Positions 26,069 through 35,384 of a stretch of 64,000 bases of DNA are shown here, one piece after another. Under the pieces are notes generated by a model. The model was not told the DNA's origin. It did no database searches and saw only the letters and a list, made by a program, of their open reading frames with translations. Origin of the DNA: GWB2-37-7 sp942492835 (GTDB lineage Bacteria > Bacillota > Clostridia > Lutisporales > Lutisporaceae); assembly GCA_942492835.1 (NCBI GenBank), contig OW818645.1, forward strand, positions 2,480,001 through 2,544,000, written 5' to 3'. Numbering within the stretch: position 1 is the stretch's first letter; the number at the start of each line of letters is the position of its first letter. The translations under genes and the position numbers were made by a program.

Positions 26069-26153
26069 ATTACGCAGAAAAATATTTTGCACATTTTAAA
26101 TTTAATGCAGGATATACAATTTATGCGAAGTATATAATTTTGAGGTGATTGAC

Positions 26154-27179
26154 ATGGATAAAAATATGACTATTTTGGCAATCGAAACATCATGCGACGA
26201 GACCTCGGCAGCAATAGTAAGAAACGGTAGAGAAGTGCTTTCAAACGTAATATCCAGTCAGATAGACATACATAAGAAGTTTGGAGGAGTTGTGCCAGAG
26301 GTTGCTTCCAGAAAACACTTAGAGAGCATAAATCTTATTGTGAAGGAAGCTCTAGACCAAGGGGGTACAAGGCTTGAGGATGTAGATGCTATAGCTGTTA
26401 CAAGCGGACCTGGACTTGTGGGAGCCTTACTTATAGGGCTTACTACAGCAAAGGCTTTGGCTTATAGTACAAATAAACCCTTAATTGGAGTCAATCATAT
26501 AGAAGGACATATTGCCGCTAACTATATACAACACAAAGAACTGGAGCCTCCATTTATTTGTCTGGTAGCTTCGGGAGGACATAGCCATATAGTAAAAATA
26601 AAGGATTATAATAGCTTTGAGATACTAGGACGAACTAGGGATGATGCAGCAGGAGAAGCTTTTGACAAAATTGCTCGAGCTTTGGGTTTGGAATATCCTG
26701 GTGGTCCTTTGATAGATAAAATATCAGTAAAAGGTAATGCTAAGGCAATAAACTTTCCGAGAGCATATCTTGAGGCAGGGAGTTATGACTTTAGCTTCAG
26801 TGGTTTAAAATCAGCAGCACTTAATTACCTAAACTCCATGAAAATGAAGAAGGAAGAAATAAGTATACCTGATGTAGCAGCAAGCTTTCAAGAAGCTGTG
26901 GTTGAAGTATTGACTGAGAAGCTCATTAGAGCGGCAGTGGAGCATGGCTCAAAATATGCTGTATTGGCGGGGGGTGTAGCAGCCAACAGCAGATTAAGAC
27001 AGCGTCTTACAGAGCTAGGAGAAGAAAGCGGAATACAAGTGCGTTATCCAGCACCTATACTATGTACAGATAACGCAGCTATGATAGGCAGTGCAGGATA
27101 CTATAGATACATTACAGGTTCATCTGCGGATATGACTCTAAATGCAAGACCAAATCTTACAATAGGAGAAGGCGTTTAA
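26154..27179 (+). CDS. tsaD: tRNA N6-adenosine threonylcarbamoyltransferase TsaD
   Basis: A 341-residue ASKHA-fold enzyme that transfers the threonylcarbamoyl group to A37 of tRNA, with TsaB and TsaE. Landmarks: LAIETSCDETSAAIV, the metal-binding HIEGHIAANY (two His), VASGGHSHIV, GEAFDKIARALGL, FSGLKSA, and AGGVAANSRLR with the late Asp in CTDNAAMI. The ATG at 26154 is preferred over an upstream GTG at 26145 because TGAGGTG lies just upstream. Its stop codon directly abuts the ATG of the radical SAM gene. Confidence 0.97.
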   Translation: MDKNMTILAIETSCDETSAAIVRNGREVLSNVISSQIDIHKKFGGVVPEVASRKHLESINLIVKEALDQGGTRLEDVDAIAVTSGPGLVGALLIGLTTAKALAYSTNKPLIGVNHIEGHIAANYIQHKELEPPFICLVASGGHSHIVKIKDYNSFEILGRTRDDAAGEAFDKIARALGLEYPGGPLIDKISVKGNAKAINFPRAYLEAGSYDFSFSGLKSAALNYLNSMKMKKEEISIPDVAASFQEAVVEVLTEKLIRAAVEHGSKYAVLAGGVAANSRLRQRLTELGEESGIQVRYPAPILCTDNAAMIGSAGYYRYITGSSADMTLNARPNLTIGEGV

Positions 27180-28499
27180 ATGAAAGCTGCACCATATATT
27201 ATGCTGCTAGAAGCTGCAAGCAAATATAATATACTAACACTTACAACCTCCTGTGCTACTTCTTGTATATTTTGTAGTCATCATCAGAACCCTGATGAAG
27301 TAGAAGCATACTATATAAGTAAGCTAACAAGAGAACAAGGGGAAAATCTCTTAGAGTTCTTAGATGGTAAAAATAAGATAGTAATAGGAGAATCTGCAAC
27401 AAGAATATGCGAAGGCGAGCCCTTCGCTTTTGAATATATAATAGAGATATTGGAGCTGACCCGAGCCAAATATCCAAAAGCACCTATACAAATAACTACA
27501 AGTGGCATAAACCTGGATGAAGCACTACTACAGAAATTAAACAGCTTGGGTAATATAGAGCTAAATATATCCCTAAACAGCTGTACCAGCGAAGGCCGGA
27601 AGAAGTTGTATGGAGGCAGGGAGCATATGCAGGCTGTAAGAGCTGTGGACCTGCTAGAACGATATAATATTAAGTTCAATGGTAGTATAGTCGCAATGCC
27701 TCATGTAGTGGGCTGGGCAGACCTAGAGCAGACTATACACTATCTAAATGATAAAGGAGCTGCTACAATACGGGTGTTTATGCCAGGATATACAAAACAT
27801 ACAAGAATACAGCTTCCAGAAGATAACATAATGCAAAAGCTTGTTCATATGTCTAAGGAATTAGGAAAGAGCATAAAGACTCCTATAATCGTAGAACCAT
27901 CTTTGATTAACAATTTAGATGCTAGAATTGAGGGGATAATCCCTAAGTCGCCAGCATCAAAAAGTGATATAAGAACAAATGATATAGTTTTTAAGGTAGC
28001 TGGGAAACGGGTTTTCTCAAGAGTAGAAGCCTTTGATAAGCTGTTTGCTACAGAAAGTCCTGAAGTGGTGCTAAAAAGAGAGAACAAGCTTATAGTATGT
28101 ATAATTCAGAAGCCTGAGAACGATACTTCTGGTGTGGTATTTAATTATGATATAGCTCCAAAAACTGCAACTAGAATAAAGAGAGCAGTTGAAAAGTTCA
28201 GCAATAAACGTTGCTTAATGTTAGTATCACAACTTGGACATGAAATAATCAGCATAGTACTTAAAGATTATAATGATATAGATATTAGAATTGCAGTAAA
28301 CAATTATTTCGGAGGCAATATAATGTGTGCAGGTCTACTAGTGCTTCAAGATATCGTAGATGCATTGAAACAGCAGCAAATACTGCCTGAGGTACTATTT
28401 ATACCACAAATAATGTTTGATGATAAGGGAAGAGACCTCACAGGTCATCATTATCTAGAACTAGAACAAAACTACAACCTAAACATTATACTTTTGTAG
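27180..28499 (+). CDS. Radical SAM-PDZ-DUF512 protein
   Basis: A 439-residue protein. The N-terminal radical SAM domain has the CATSCIFC cluster motif (CxxxCxxC, near residue 25), GESATRICEGEPF and ITTSGINLDEALL, which would bind a 4Fe-4S cluster and S-adenosylmethionine. A PDZ-like segment (about 250-300, GIIPKSPASKSDIRTNDIVFKVAG) follows. The C-terminal part (about 325-439) has NNYFGGNIMCAGLLVLQDI, matching DUF512. The known family has the order PDZ, radical SAM, DUF512, so the order here looks permuted. ATG is immediately next to the tsaD stop. Substrate unknown. Confidence 0.85.
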   Translation: MKAAPYIMLLEAASKYNILTLTTSCATSCIFCSHHQNPDEVEAYYISKLTREQGENLLEFLDGKNKIVIGESATRICEGEPFAFEYIIEILELTRAKYPKAPIQITTSGINLDEALLQKLNSLGNIELNISLNSCTSEGRKKLYGGREHMQAVRAVDLLERYNIKFNGSIVAMPHVVGWADLEQTIHYLNDKGAATIRVFMPGYTKHTRIQLPEDNIMQKLVHMSKELGKSIKTPIIVEPSLINNLDARIEGIIPKSPASKSDIRTNDIVFKVAGKRVFSRVEAFDKLFATESPEVVLKRENKLIVCIIQKPENDTSGVVFNYDIAPKTATRIKRAVEKFSNKRCLMLVSQLGHEIISIVLKDYNDIDIRIAVNNYFGGNIMCAGLLVLQDIVDALKQQQILPEVLFIPQIMFDDKGRDLTGHHYLELEQNYNLNIILL

Positions 28500-28507
28500 G
28501 GGAGAAC

Positions 28508-30412
28508 CTATGTCAACTCTCCCCATTCTATATAAAGTTCATCTAGCTCAAGCTTAAGCTGTTCATCCTCGTCATGAAGTACTTGACACTTCACATGGTC
28601 GGTGAAGAACTCAGGTTTCTCTAAAAGTCCTGATATCTCTTGAATTCTAATCTCTATTCTTTCGATTTCTTTTTCTACAGTTTCTAACCTCTTTTGTTGC
28701 TTTTTTTGATTCGATTTATCTTCCTTTTGCTTCATCCAATCATTCTTTTGTTCAGAGGATTGGTCTTCTGTACCATATTTATTCTCGGTCTCTGCTTGAT
28801 AAGCAGGCTTTTTAGAAAGGTAATAGCTGTAGTCACCCTTGTAGGTAATACAACCCTTACTGTCTAAATCAACTACCTTATCTGCTACCTTGTTTATAAA
28901 GTATCTATCATGAGATATGAAAAGCACTGTGCCTGAATAGTTGGACAGAGCATCCTCTAGTACCTGCTTAGACAATATATCAAGGTGGTTTGTAGGTTCG
29001 TCCATAAGCAGAAAGTTAGATTTAGAAAGCATCAGCTTAAGTAAGGAAATCCTGCTTTTTTCCCCACCGCTTAGCTTAAAAATCTCCTTAAACACATCTT
29101 CTCCCTGAAAGAGGAAAGCTGCCAGCTTTGTTCTAAGGTCTGTCTGATTCATTCGGGGATACTCATCCCATATCTCGTCAATTACAATGCGATCATAATT
29201 AAGATTCTCTTGTTCTTGGTCATAATAACCTATATTTACATTAGTTCCAAGACGGATGCTGCCTGAATCAGAGCTGACTATACCCATAATAATTTTTAAT
29301 AGGGTTGTTTTTCCGATGCCATTTGGTCCTAAAAGAGCAACCTTCTCACCTCTTTTAATCTCAAAGGTAGCATTATTAAAAATTTGTTTGTCAAAAGACT
29401 TAGAAACCTCTGTAACATATAGTACATCGTTACCGCTTTTTACTTGTGGATCAAAAGAGAACTTAACACCTTTAGGAGGTGATACTGGCTTATCCATTAG
29501 CTCCATTTTTTCTAAGGCTTTTTCTCTACTCTCTGCTTGCTTAATACTTTTTTCCCGATTGTATTGTCTGAATCGAGTGATTATGTCCTTTTGACGTTCA
29601 ACCTCTTTTTGCTGGATAGCAAAGTCCTTCATTAACTCTTCCATTTTCTCTTTTTTCAAATCAATATATTTACTATAATTACCGTTATACTCTGTTAAGG
29701 TTTTGTTCTCTATTTCAAAGGTTTTATTGGTAATCATATCTAAGAAATATCTATCATGAGAAACTATAACTACGGCACTTTTTAAACCTCTAATGAATCC
29801 TTCCAGCCACTCAACGGACTGAATATCGAGATAGTTCGTAGGTTCATCCAGAAGCAGTATGTCAAACTCATTTAGAAGTATTTTGCCTAAGGCTACTCTT
29901 GTCTTTTGACCACCACTTAGAATATTTACTTTTTTGTTGAATTCATCATTGTCAAAGCCTAAGCCTTTAAGTACGCCTCGTACAAGGCTTTGATACTCAA
30001 AGCCTTTATGCTGCTTGTATTGCTCCTGGAGATTTGAATAGCTCTTAAGCAACGGTTCAAGTGCAGGCTCAGAGGAGTTGCTGTTGCTAATGCGCAGCTC
30101 AAGCTCTCTCATTTCTTTCTCCATAGAAGTTAAATGTGAAAACACTGTTAGTATTTCATCTAGTACTGTGTTTTCGGATTCAAAGTCAAAATACTGAGAC
30201 ATATAGCCTATACGGATGTTTTTGCTTAGAAATATATCACCCTCGTCTTTTTCTAAGACTCCTGTGATTATTTTGAATAAAGTAGACTTACCTGCGCCAT
30301 TAACTCCCACCACGCCTATTTTGTCATTATCCTGCACTGTAAAGTTAATATTTTCAATTATGGTTTCTACTCCATAGCTTTTTTTAATATTTTTACCAGC
30401 AAGTACTATCAT
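28508..30412 (-). CDS. ABC-F family ATPase (Uup/YdiF type)
   Basis: A 634-residue soluble protein with two ABC cassettes and no membrane domain. Cassette 1: Walker A GVNGAGKST, signature LSGGQKTRVALGK, Walker B LLLDEPTNYLD. Cassette 2 (from about 320): GPNGIGKTT, LSGGEKSRISLLK, LLMDEPTNHLD. Between them lies the charged interdomain linker, and the C-terminus ends in a Gln/Lys/Glu-rich coiled coil (about 540-634). ABC-F proteins bind the ribosome and act in translation, some as antibiotic-protection factors; this one cannot be assigned to a resistance subgroup. It is divergent from rex and convergent with the radical SAM gene. Confidence 0.95.
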   Translation of the reverse strand: MIVLAGKNIKKSYGVETIIENINFTVQDNDKIGVVGVNGAGKSTLFKIITGVLEKDEGDIFLSKNIRIGYMSQYFDFESENTVLDEILTVFSHLTSMEKEMRELELRISNSNSSEPALEPLLKSYSNLQEQYKQHKGFEYQSLVRGVLKGLGFDNDEFNKKVNILSGGQKTRVALGKILLNEFDILLLDEPTNYLDIQSVEWLEGFIRGLKSAVVIVSHDRYFLDMITNKTFEIENKTLTEYNGNYSKYIDLKKEKMEELMKDFAIQQKEVERQKDIITRFRQYNREKSIKQAESREKALEKMELMDKPVSPPKGVKFSFDPQVKSGNDVLYVTEVSKSFDKQIFNNATFEIKRGEKVALLGPNGIGKTTLLKIIMGIVSSDSGSIRLGTNVNIGYYDQEQENLNYDRIVIDEIWDEYPRMNQTDLRTKLAAFLFQGEDVFKEIFKLSGGEKSRISLLKLMLSKSNFLLMDEPTNHLDILSKQVLEDALSNYSGTVLFISHDRYFINKVADKVVDLDSKGCITYKGDYSYYLSKKPAYQAETENKYGTEDQSSEQKNDWMKQKEDKSNQKKQQKRLETVEKEIERIEIRIQEISGLLEKPEFFTDHVKCQVLHDEDEQLKLELDELYIEWGELT

Positions 30413-30725
30413 AATATCCTCCTATGCTATAGGGACAGGTTTGGGTCATTATCTTACAACTGTGAGATATAATCGTCTGCCTGTGTTATAATTAATTGTA
30501 CACAAAAAAAGATAAAAAGTATAGAGATTATAGAATACTGAATCTCCTGTTGCTAAAATATGGAGTTTGTGTGACATTGACAGATGAGGGTGAATAATAT
30601 AAAATTGTTTTATATATTATATAAATGCACACAAATGTATTATTAGATCTAATATGGGTACTAATAATAGTATGTAAATTACCTATATAAAGTCAGTTTT
30701 ACTAGAGGTTAGGGGTGAATATACT
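30413..30725. promoter_or_regulatory. Divergent promoter region between ABC-F gene and rex
   Basis: A 313-bp AT-rich gap. On the plus strand TTGACA (30577-30582), 17 bp, TAAAAT (30600-30605) forms a good sigma-A promoter for rex, about 120 bp before its start. A TTGTT-like half-site at 30605-30609 is adjacent, but no matching second half of a Rex operator is seen. No other gene seen. Confidence 0.6.
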
Positions 30726-31379
30726 ATGGAAAGATTCAGTAACATTTCAATGGCAGTCGTAAGAAGGCTTCCTAAGTATTATAGATACTTAGGCGAACTT
30801 TTGAATAACGATATAAAACGAGTATCTTCACAGGAACTTAGTAAAATAACGGGTTTTACTGCATCTCAAATTAGACAGGATTTAAACTGTTTTGGTGGTT
30901 TTGGGCAACAAGGTTATGGATATAATGCTGAGGATCTTCACAAGGAAATTGGAAAGATACTTGGACTAGACAGACAATATAAAACCATTATTATAGGTGC
31001 AGGTAATTTAGGGCATGCTATTGCAAATTATTCTAGCTTTGAAAGAAATGGCTTCAAAACATGGGGCATATTTGATACTGATCTGGATATTATCGGTAGA
31101 ACGATAAATGACATAACTGTTATGCATATGGACAATGTGCAGAAGTTTATCAAAGAAAACGATATAACTATTGGTATTTTATGCACACCAAGAACATCTA
31201 GCCAAAATGCGGCGGACATGATAATTGAAGCTGGCGTTAAAGCTATTTGGAACTTTGCACCAGTAGATCTAAAGGTTTCGGATGATGTGATGGTAGAAAA
31301 CGTTAATTTAATAGAGAGTTTATTTACGGTTTCATATTTATTAAAAGAAAAAGAAGAAACAAATATTAAGAAAAAATAG
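30726..31379 (+). CDS. rex: Redox-sensing transcriptional repressor Rex
   Basis: A 217-residue NAD(H)-sensing repressor. N-terminal winged helix (about 10-80) with LPKYYRYL, VSSQELSKITGFTASQIRQDL and FGGFGQQGYGY; the Rossmann domain with GAGNLGHAIANY near residue 92 binds NADH, which releases DNA. It is one of the clearest regulators of fermentative pathways in Firmicutes. Hydrogenase genes lie at 60-64 kb but no Rex operator could be read. TTAGGGGTG precedes the ATG. Start and length are normal. Confidence 0.97.
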   Translation: MERFSNISMAVVRRLPKYYRYLGELLNNDIKRVSSQELSKITGFTASQIRQDLNCFGGFGQQGYGYNAEDLHKEIGKILGLDRQYKTIIIGAGNLGHAIANYSSFERNGFKTWGIFDTDLDIIGRTINDITVMHMDNVQKFIKENDITIGILCTPRTSSQNAADMIIEAGVKAIWNFAPVDLKVSDDVMVENVNLIESLFTVSYLLKEKEETNIKKK

Positions 31380-31481
31380 TAGCTGATAGATTTAGCATTA
31401 GCATTATTATTAGCATTTGCTGACGTTAAGTCTATATTTGTGTGCATGAGCATTTATTATTAAATAGGAGATGAGAATAAG

Positions 31482-32576
31482 TTGGCTTTGTTTAATGGTT
31501 TACTTTCTTTAACAATTTGGAATGTTATTATGTTTGCTATAGGGGGATTGCTTATTTGGCTTGCTATTGCAAAAAAATACGAACCAATGCTGTTGTTGCC
31601 TATTGGTTTTGGTGCAATAATGGCAAATATTCCTCTTGCCGCACTTGAGGGCTTAAAGCCTTTAGAAGAACTAAGGAAGGCAGGTATCGTAACAGAACTC
31701 TTCCCTCTACTTATATTTACAGGGGTAGGAGCTATGATAGACTTCGGACCGCTTCTGAAAAATCCAAGAATGCTCCTTTTTGGAGGAGCTGCACAGTTTG
31801 GTATTTTCTTTACTCTATCTTTCGCAGTATTTATGGGATTCAGTATAAAGGAAGCTGCAGCTATTGGAATAATTGGTGCTGCAGATGGCCCTACATCGAT
31901 ATTTGTTGCCAATAGATATGCAGCACACTTGATTGCACCTATAACGGTCGCTGCATACACATATATGGCGCTTGTACCAATCATACAACCTCCTGTAATC
32001 AGACTTCTTACTACAAAAGAAGAAAGAAAAATAAGGATGGATTACTTTGAGCAACCAGTTTCTAAAAAGGCAAAGGTGTTATTCCCAATAATTGTTACTG
32101 TTATTGCTGGTATAATAGCTCCAAACAGCGTTTCTCTAGTAGGTTTCTTAATGTTTGGTAACCTATTAAGAGAATCAGGCGTTACAGATAGACTTTCTAA
32201 GGCTGCACAAAATGAACTTGCAAGCGTAGTAACAATTCTGCTTGGTATTACTATTGGTTCTACAATGACAGCAGAAAGCTTCTTAAACCTTCAAACTTTA
32301 ATGATAATAAGTATGGGCTTGATAGCCTTCATATTTGACAGTGCTGGTGGAGTTGTATTTGCAAAGGTTCTTAATCTATTTAGCAAAAACAAGATTAACC
32401 CAATGATTGGTGCTGCTGGTATATCTGCATTCCCAATGTCAGCAAGAGTTATTCAGAGGGAAGCTCAATTAGCTGATCCAACAAACTTCATACTTATGCA
32501 TGCAGTAAGTGCTAACGTTGGAGGACAAATTGCTTCCATAATTGCAGGTGGATTAATACTTGCACTTGTAGGTTAG
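31482..32576 (+). CDS. Sodium-translocating decarboxylase beta subunit (OadB/GcdB family)
   Basis: A 364-residue membrane protein with about nine to eleven hydrophobic segments. Family landmarks are MLLLPIGFGAIMANIP, FTGVGAMIDFGPLL, GIIGAADGPTSIFVAN (with the key Asp in the sodium-binding region) and VSANVGGQIASIIAGG. It couples decarboxylation of a biotinyl carboxyl group to sodium export. Start TTG 31482 with AGGAG upstream. The next gene encodes a very short gamma-like subunit; the biotin carrier and alpha subunit are not nearby, so the substrate (glutaconyl-CoA, methylmalonyl-CoA or oxaloacetate) is unknown. Confidence 0.94.
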   Translation: MALFNGLLSLTIWNVIMFAIGGLLIWLAIAKKYEPMLLLPIGFGAIMANIPLAALEGLKPLEELRKAGIVTELFPLLIFTGVGAMIDFGPLLKNPRMLLFGGAAQFGIFFTLSFAVFMGFSIKEAAAIGIIGAADGPTSIFVANRYAAHLIAPITVAAYTYMALVPIIQPPVIRLLTTKEERKIRMDYFEQPVSKKAKVLFPIIVTVIAGIIAPNSVSLVGFLMFGNLLRESGVTDRLSKAAQNELASVVTILLGITIGSTMTAESFLNLQTLMIISMGLIAFIFDSAGGVVFAKVLNLFSKNKINPMIGAAGISAFPMSARVIQREAQLADPTNFILMHAVSANVGGQIASIIAGGLILALVG

Positions 32577-32587
32577 GAGGGAATGGA

Positions 32588-32728
32588 ATGAGTGAAGAAT
32601 TAGTTGCAAGACTTCTAGAAAGCTTTAGAATTATGGGACTTGGAATGGCAGGAATATTTGTAGTAGTTGCGATATTTTATATTACTATAGTATTATTAAA
32701 TAAGATATTCCCACCAGAGGAACAATAA
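32588..32728 (+). CDS. Very small OadG-like gamma subunit
   Basis: A 46-residue single-span protein at ATG 32588, with GGAGG upstream and 11 bp after the beta subunit stop. It has a polar N-terminus (MSEELVARLLESF), a Gly-rich start of the membrane helix (MGLGMAGIFVVV) and a short acidic end (FPPEEQ), the pattern of sodium pump gamma/OadG subunits. Family members are usually longer, with a cytoplasmic tail; here only the membrane anchor part exists. It probably anchors or stabilises the pump complex. Confidence 0.85.
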   Translation: MSEELVARLLESFRIMGLGMAGIFVVVAIFYITIVLLNKIFPPEEQ

Positions 32729-32740
32729 CATAAAGATTTG

Positions 32741-32776
32741 ATCCCCTTGCATTAGTTGCAGGGGGATTTGTTTTTA
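32741..32776 (+). terminator. Terminator after the sodium-pump genes
   Basis: atcccc-tgca stem with tgca-ggggat and a TTTGTTTTT tail. Confidence 0.85.
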
Positions 32777-32868
32777 CAGGTGATTTAAACTTTGCCTTGT
32801 GCTTACAGGTGTAAAGGGTCTGCTTTTATGATAGAATATATATGAAGCAAATAATGGAGGTTTTACTT

Positions 32869-33675
32869 ATGCAGGTTTTTGCACTTGTTGGATCTAGTGG
32901 AACTGGTAAAAGCTATAAAGCGTTTGTAGTAGCTAGTGAGAGAGGAATAGAATATATAATTGATGATGGACTGCTTATAGGTGGTACTAGAATATATGCT
33001 GGAAAGTCAGCAAAAAGAGAAAAGACCAAGCTGGCATCTGTGAAACGTGCTTTGTTCAAGGATGGTGAACATAGAGAAGAGGTAAAGGCAGCTATCCGAG
33101 AGCTAAAGCCAAATAAGATAATGCTAATAGGTACTTCTATAAAGATGATTGAGGAAATACAGAGAGCACTGGAGCTTCCAGAAATCATGCAGATAATCCC
33201 TATTGAGACAGTTTCTACTGATAAGGAAATAGAAATTGCAAGAAGATCCAGGAAGGAAGATGGCAAGCATGTAATACCAGTACCTACCTTGGAGGTAAAG
33301 AAGGACTTTTCAGGATATTTCATTGATTCTCTTAAAATTTTTGGAAGAAGGGGTAAGGCTCAAGAGATGGAGGAGAAGACTATAATACGTCCAACCTTTA
33401 GCTATATGGGTAAGTATGAGGTATCTAAGATTGCGCTTATACAGATAATTAATATTTGTGCAAGTAAGATGGAAAGAATAAATAAATTAGTTAGAGTACG
33501 TATAGAGAATAAACCTACAGGTATGAATATAAATATAGATGCATCAGTAAAACTGGCAACAAGAATAGACCTGATAATGTGTGAACTGCAAAAAATGATT
33601 GTCAATGATATTGAGCACATGACAGGCATAAATGTATTAAGTGTCAACATAACTGTAAGGGGTGTAGTGAGGTAA
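32869..33675 (+). CDS. P-loop NTPase fused to an Asp23-like domain
   Basis: A 268-residue protein from ATG 32869 (GGAGG at 32856; an in-frame ATG at 32842 has no site). The N-terminal half has Walker A GSSGTGKS near residue 8 and an ATPase-like segment around PNKIMLIGTSIKMIEEI. The C-terminal half (about 175-268) has the strand-helix-strand pattern of the Asp23/DUF322 family: VRVRIENKPTGMNINIDASV, then LQKMIVNDIEHMTGINVLSVNITVRGV. Asp23 proteins are small membrane-associated envelope-stress proteins; here the domain is joined to a nucleotide-binding domain. Function unknown. It lies 32 bp before the DNA glycosylase gene. Confidence 0.8.
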   Translation: MQVFALVGSSGTGKSYKAFVVASERGIEYIIDDGLLIGGTRIYAGKSAKREKTKLASVKRALFKDGEHREEVKAAIRELKPNKIMLIGTSIKMIEEIQRALELPEIMQIIPIETVSTDKEIEIARRSRKEDGKHVIPVPTLEVKKDFSGYFIDSLKIFGRRGKAQEMEEKTIIRPTFSYMGKYEVSKIALIQIINICASKMERINKLVRVRIENKPTGMNINIDASVKLATRIDLIMCELQKMIVNDIEHMTGINVLSVNITVRGVVR

Positions 33676-33707
33676 AAAACTCTATAACAGGAAATGGAGA
33701 CGATTAG

Positions 33708-34580
33708 ATGAAGGTATTAGATATAAACGGAGGAATACTGCTTGAAGATGTACAGCACTTTGATGCTAAGCATGTTTTTGAATGCGGGCAGTGCTTCAGA
33801 TGGAAGCGGGAAGAGGATGGCAGTTATACAGGAGTTGCTTATGGAAAAGTATTAAACGTCAAATCTGACTATGACAAAGGTACTGTTATACTAAACAATA
33901 CTAACCGCAAGGATTTTTCTGAGATATGGTACAACTATTTTGACCTAGGTAGAGACTATGGTGAGATAAAGAAAATATTATCAGAGGACGAGATTCTAAA
34001 GGGTGCTATTGAATTTGGACGAGGTATAAGGATACTAAACCAAGAGTCATGGGAATTGGTGATTTCTTTTATAATTTCTGCTAACAATAACATTCCCAGA
34101 ATTTCAAGAAGTATAGATATACTATCTCAGATGTTTGGCAGACCTATTAGCTATAAAGGCATGACTTACTACAGCTTCCCTGATGTAGAAGCTCTTGGAA
34201 GTGCGCAGCTTGCGCAGATTGATCAATGCAAAGCAGGCTTCAGATGCAAATACATATATAAATCGGCTAGGATGATAGACAATAAAGAGCTTAACCTTAT
34301 AGCAACAGCCAAGCAAGACACTAAAGTGGCAAAGAAGGAGCTTATGAGGCTAGCTGGTGTAGGTCCTAAAGTAGCTGACTGCATAATGCTTTTTTCTATG
34401 CAGAAGCATGATGCATATCCTATAGATGTATGGGTAAAAAGGGTGACAGAATATTTTTATCTTCATAAAGATGTATCAATGAAGCAGATTCAAGAGTTTG
34501 CTCAGGAAAAGTTTGATGGCTTGGCAGGATTTGCACAGCAGTATTTGTTTTACTTTGCCAGAGAGAAGAAAATTAAATAA
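33708..34580 (+). CDS. OGG1-type 8-oxoguanine DNA glycosylase/lyase
   Basis: A 290-residue HhH-GPD base-excision repair enzyme. The N-terminal domain begins with the FECGQCFRW segment typical of OGG1 proteins; the helix-hairpin-helix is LMRLAGVGPKVADCI with the catalytic Lys in GPKVAD, followed by the catalytic Asp in YPIDVWVKRV. It removes oxidised guanine and cleaves the strand. The start at 33708 follows GGAAATGGAGAC; the stop is 30 bp before the DUF554 gene. Confidence 0.93.
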   Translation: MKVLDINGGILLEDVQHFDAKHVFECGQCFRWKREEDGSYTGVAYGKVLNVKSDYDKGTVILNNTNRKDFSEIWYNYFDLGRDYGEIKKILSEDEILKGAIEFGRGIRILNQESWELVISFIISANNNIPRISRSIDILSQMFGRPISYKGMTYYSFPDVEALGSAQLAQIDQCKAGFRCKYIYKSARMIDNKELNLIATAKQDTKVAKKELMRLAGVGPKVADCIMLFSMQKHDAYPIDVWVKRVTEYFYLHKDVSMKQIQEFAQEKFDGLAGFAQQYLFYFAREKKIK

Positions 34581-34610
34581 CTATTTTACTATATATGTGG
34601 GAGTGGTACG

Positions 34611-35291
34611 ATGATTTTATTAGGGTGTATTGTAAATGCTGTAGCTATTATCTTTGGAGGAGTATCAGGCACTCTTCTAAAGAATGGCTTGCCAAGACGC
34701 TTTGGGGAGCTAGTTATTACAGCTTTGGGGTTATTCACAGTGATGCTGGGTGTCAGCTTTGCAATGAAAACGGAGCATTCACTGGTTGTTATATTCAGCT
34801 TGATTTTGGGTGCTGCACTTGGGGAATGGATTGATATTGAGAAGAGACTGGACAATTTTGGGAATATGGTACAAGGTAAATTAAAGGGTTTTAAGGGTAA
34901 CTTCTCACAGGGCTTTGTAACAGCAAGCCTTCTTTTTTGTGTAGGCTCTATGGCTATAATGGGCTCATTGCAAAGTGGTCTAGCCAATGATCATACTACA
35001 CTTTTTACAAAGTCGGTTATGGATGGAGTAATGTCAATAGTACTTGCTTCGACCTTAGGTATAGGAGTAGCGGCATCTGCCATCCCAGTGCTTATATATC
35101 AGGGAGGAATAACGCTGCTGGCTACATTCTTGCAGCCATATCTCAGCGCTGAGGTAGTTCTTGAGATGACAGCTGTAGGTGGCATACTGCTTATGGGAAT
35201 AGGAATAAATATACTTGAAATAAAGAAGATTAGAGTAGGAAACCTAATACCTGCTATATTCATACCTATTATTATGATGATTTTTATGTAG
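34611..35291 (+). CDS. DUF554 family membrane protein
   Basis: A 226-residue protein with six or seven membrane segments. The N-terminus (ILLGCIVNAVAIIFGGVSG), the G-ALGEWIDIEKRL loop near residue 65 and the NFSQGFVTASLLFCVGSMAIMG stretch match the DUF554/YdfK family, whose function is unknown, with a transporter role suspected. GGGAGTGG lies upstream of the ATG. It likely shares a transcript with the glycosylase gene. Confidence 0.88.
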   Translation: MILLGCIVNAVAIIFGGVSGTLLKNGLPRRFGELVITALGLFTVMLGVSFAMKTEHSLVVIFSLILGAALGEWIDIEKRLDNFGNMVQGKLKGFKGNFSQGFVTASLLFCVGSMAIMGSLQSGLANDHTTLFTKSVMDGVMSIVLASTLGIGVAASAIPVLIYQGGITLLATFLQPYLSAEVVLEMTAVGGILLMGIGINILEIKKIRVGNLIPAIFIPIIMMIFM

Positions 35292-35343
35292 CGATCTATT
35301 TACTGCATAATATTTACTAATATGAATATAATATATTTGTATT

Positions 35344-35384
35344 AAAAAGCCATGTATGCCATAATAAAGCACATGTGGCTTTTA
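35344..35384 (+). terminator. Terminator after DUF554 gene
   Basis: aaaagcca pairs with tggctttt, with an added tgt/aca pairing and a small bulge; short T-run. The rest of the 35292-35674 gap up to the groESL promoter is AT-rich with nothing else seen. Confidence 0.7.

Noticed and set aside
30600..30640. Rex operator at the rex promoter
   Set aside because: Only a TTGTT-like half-site is visible; the palindromic partner is missing.
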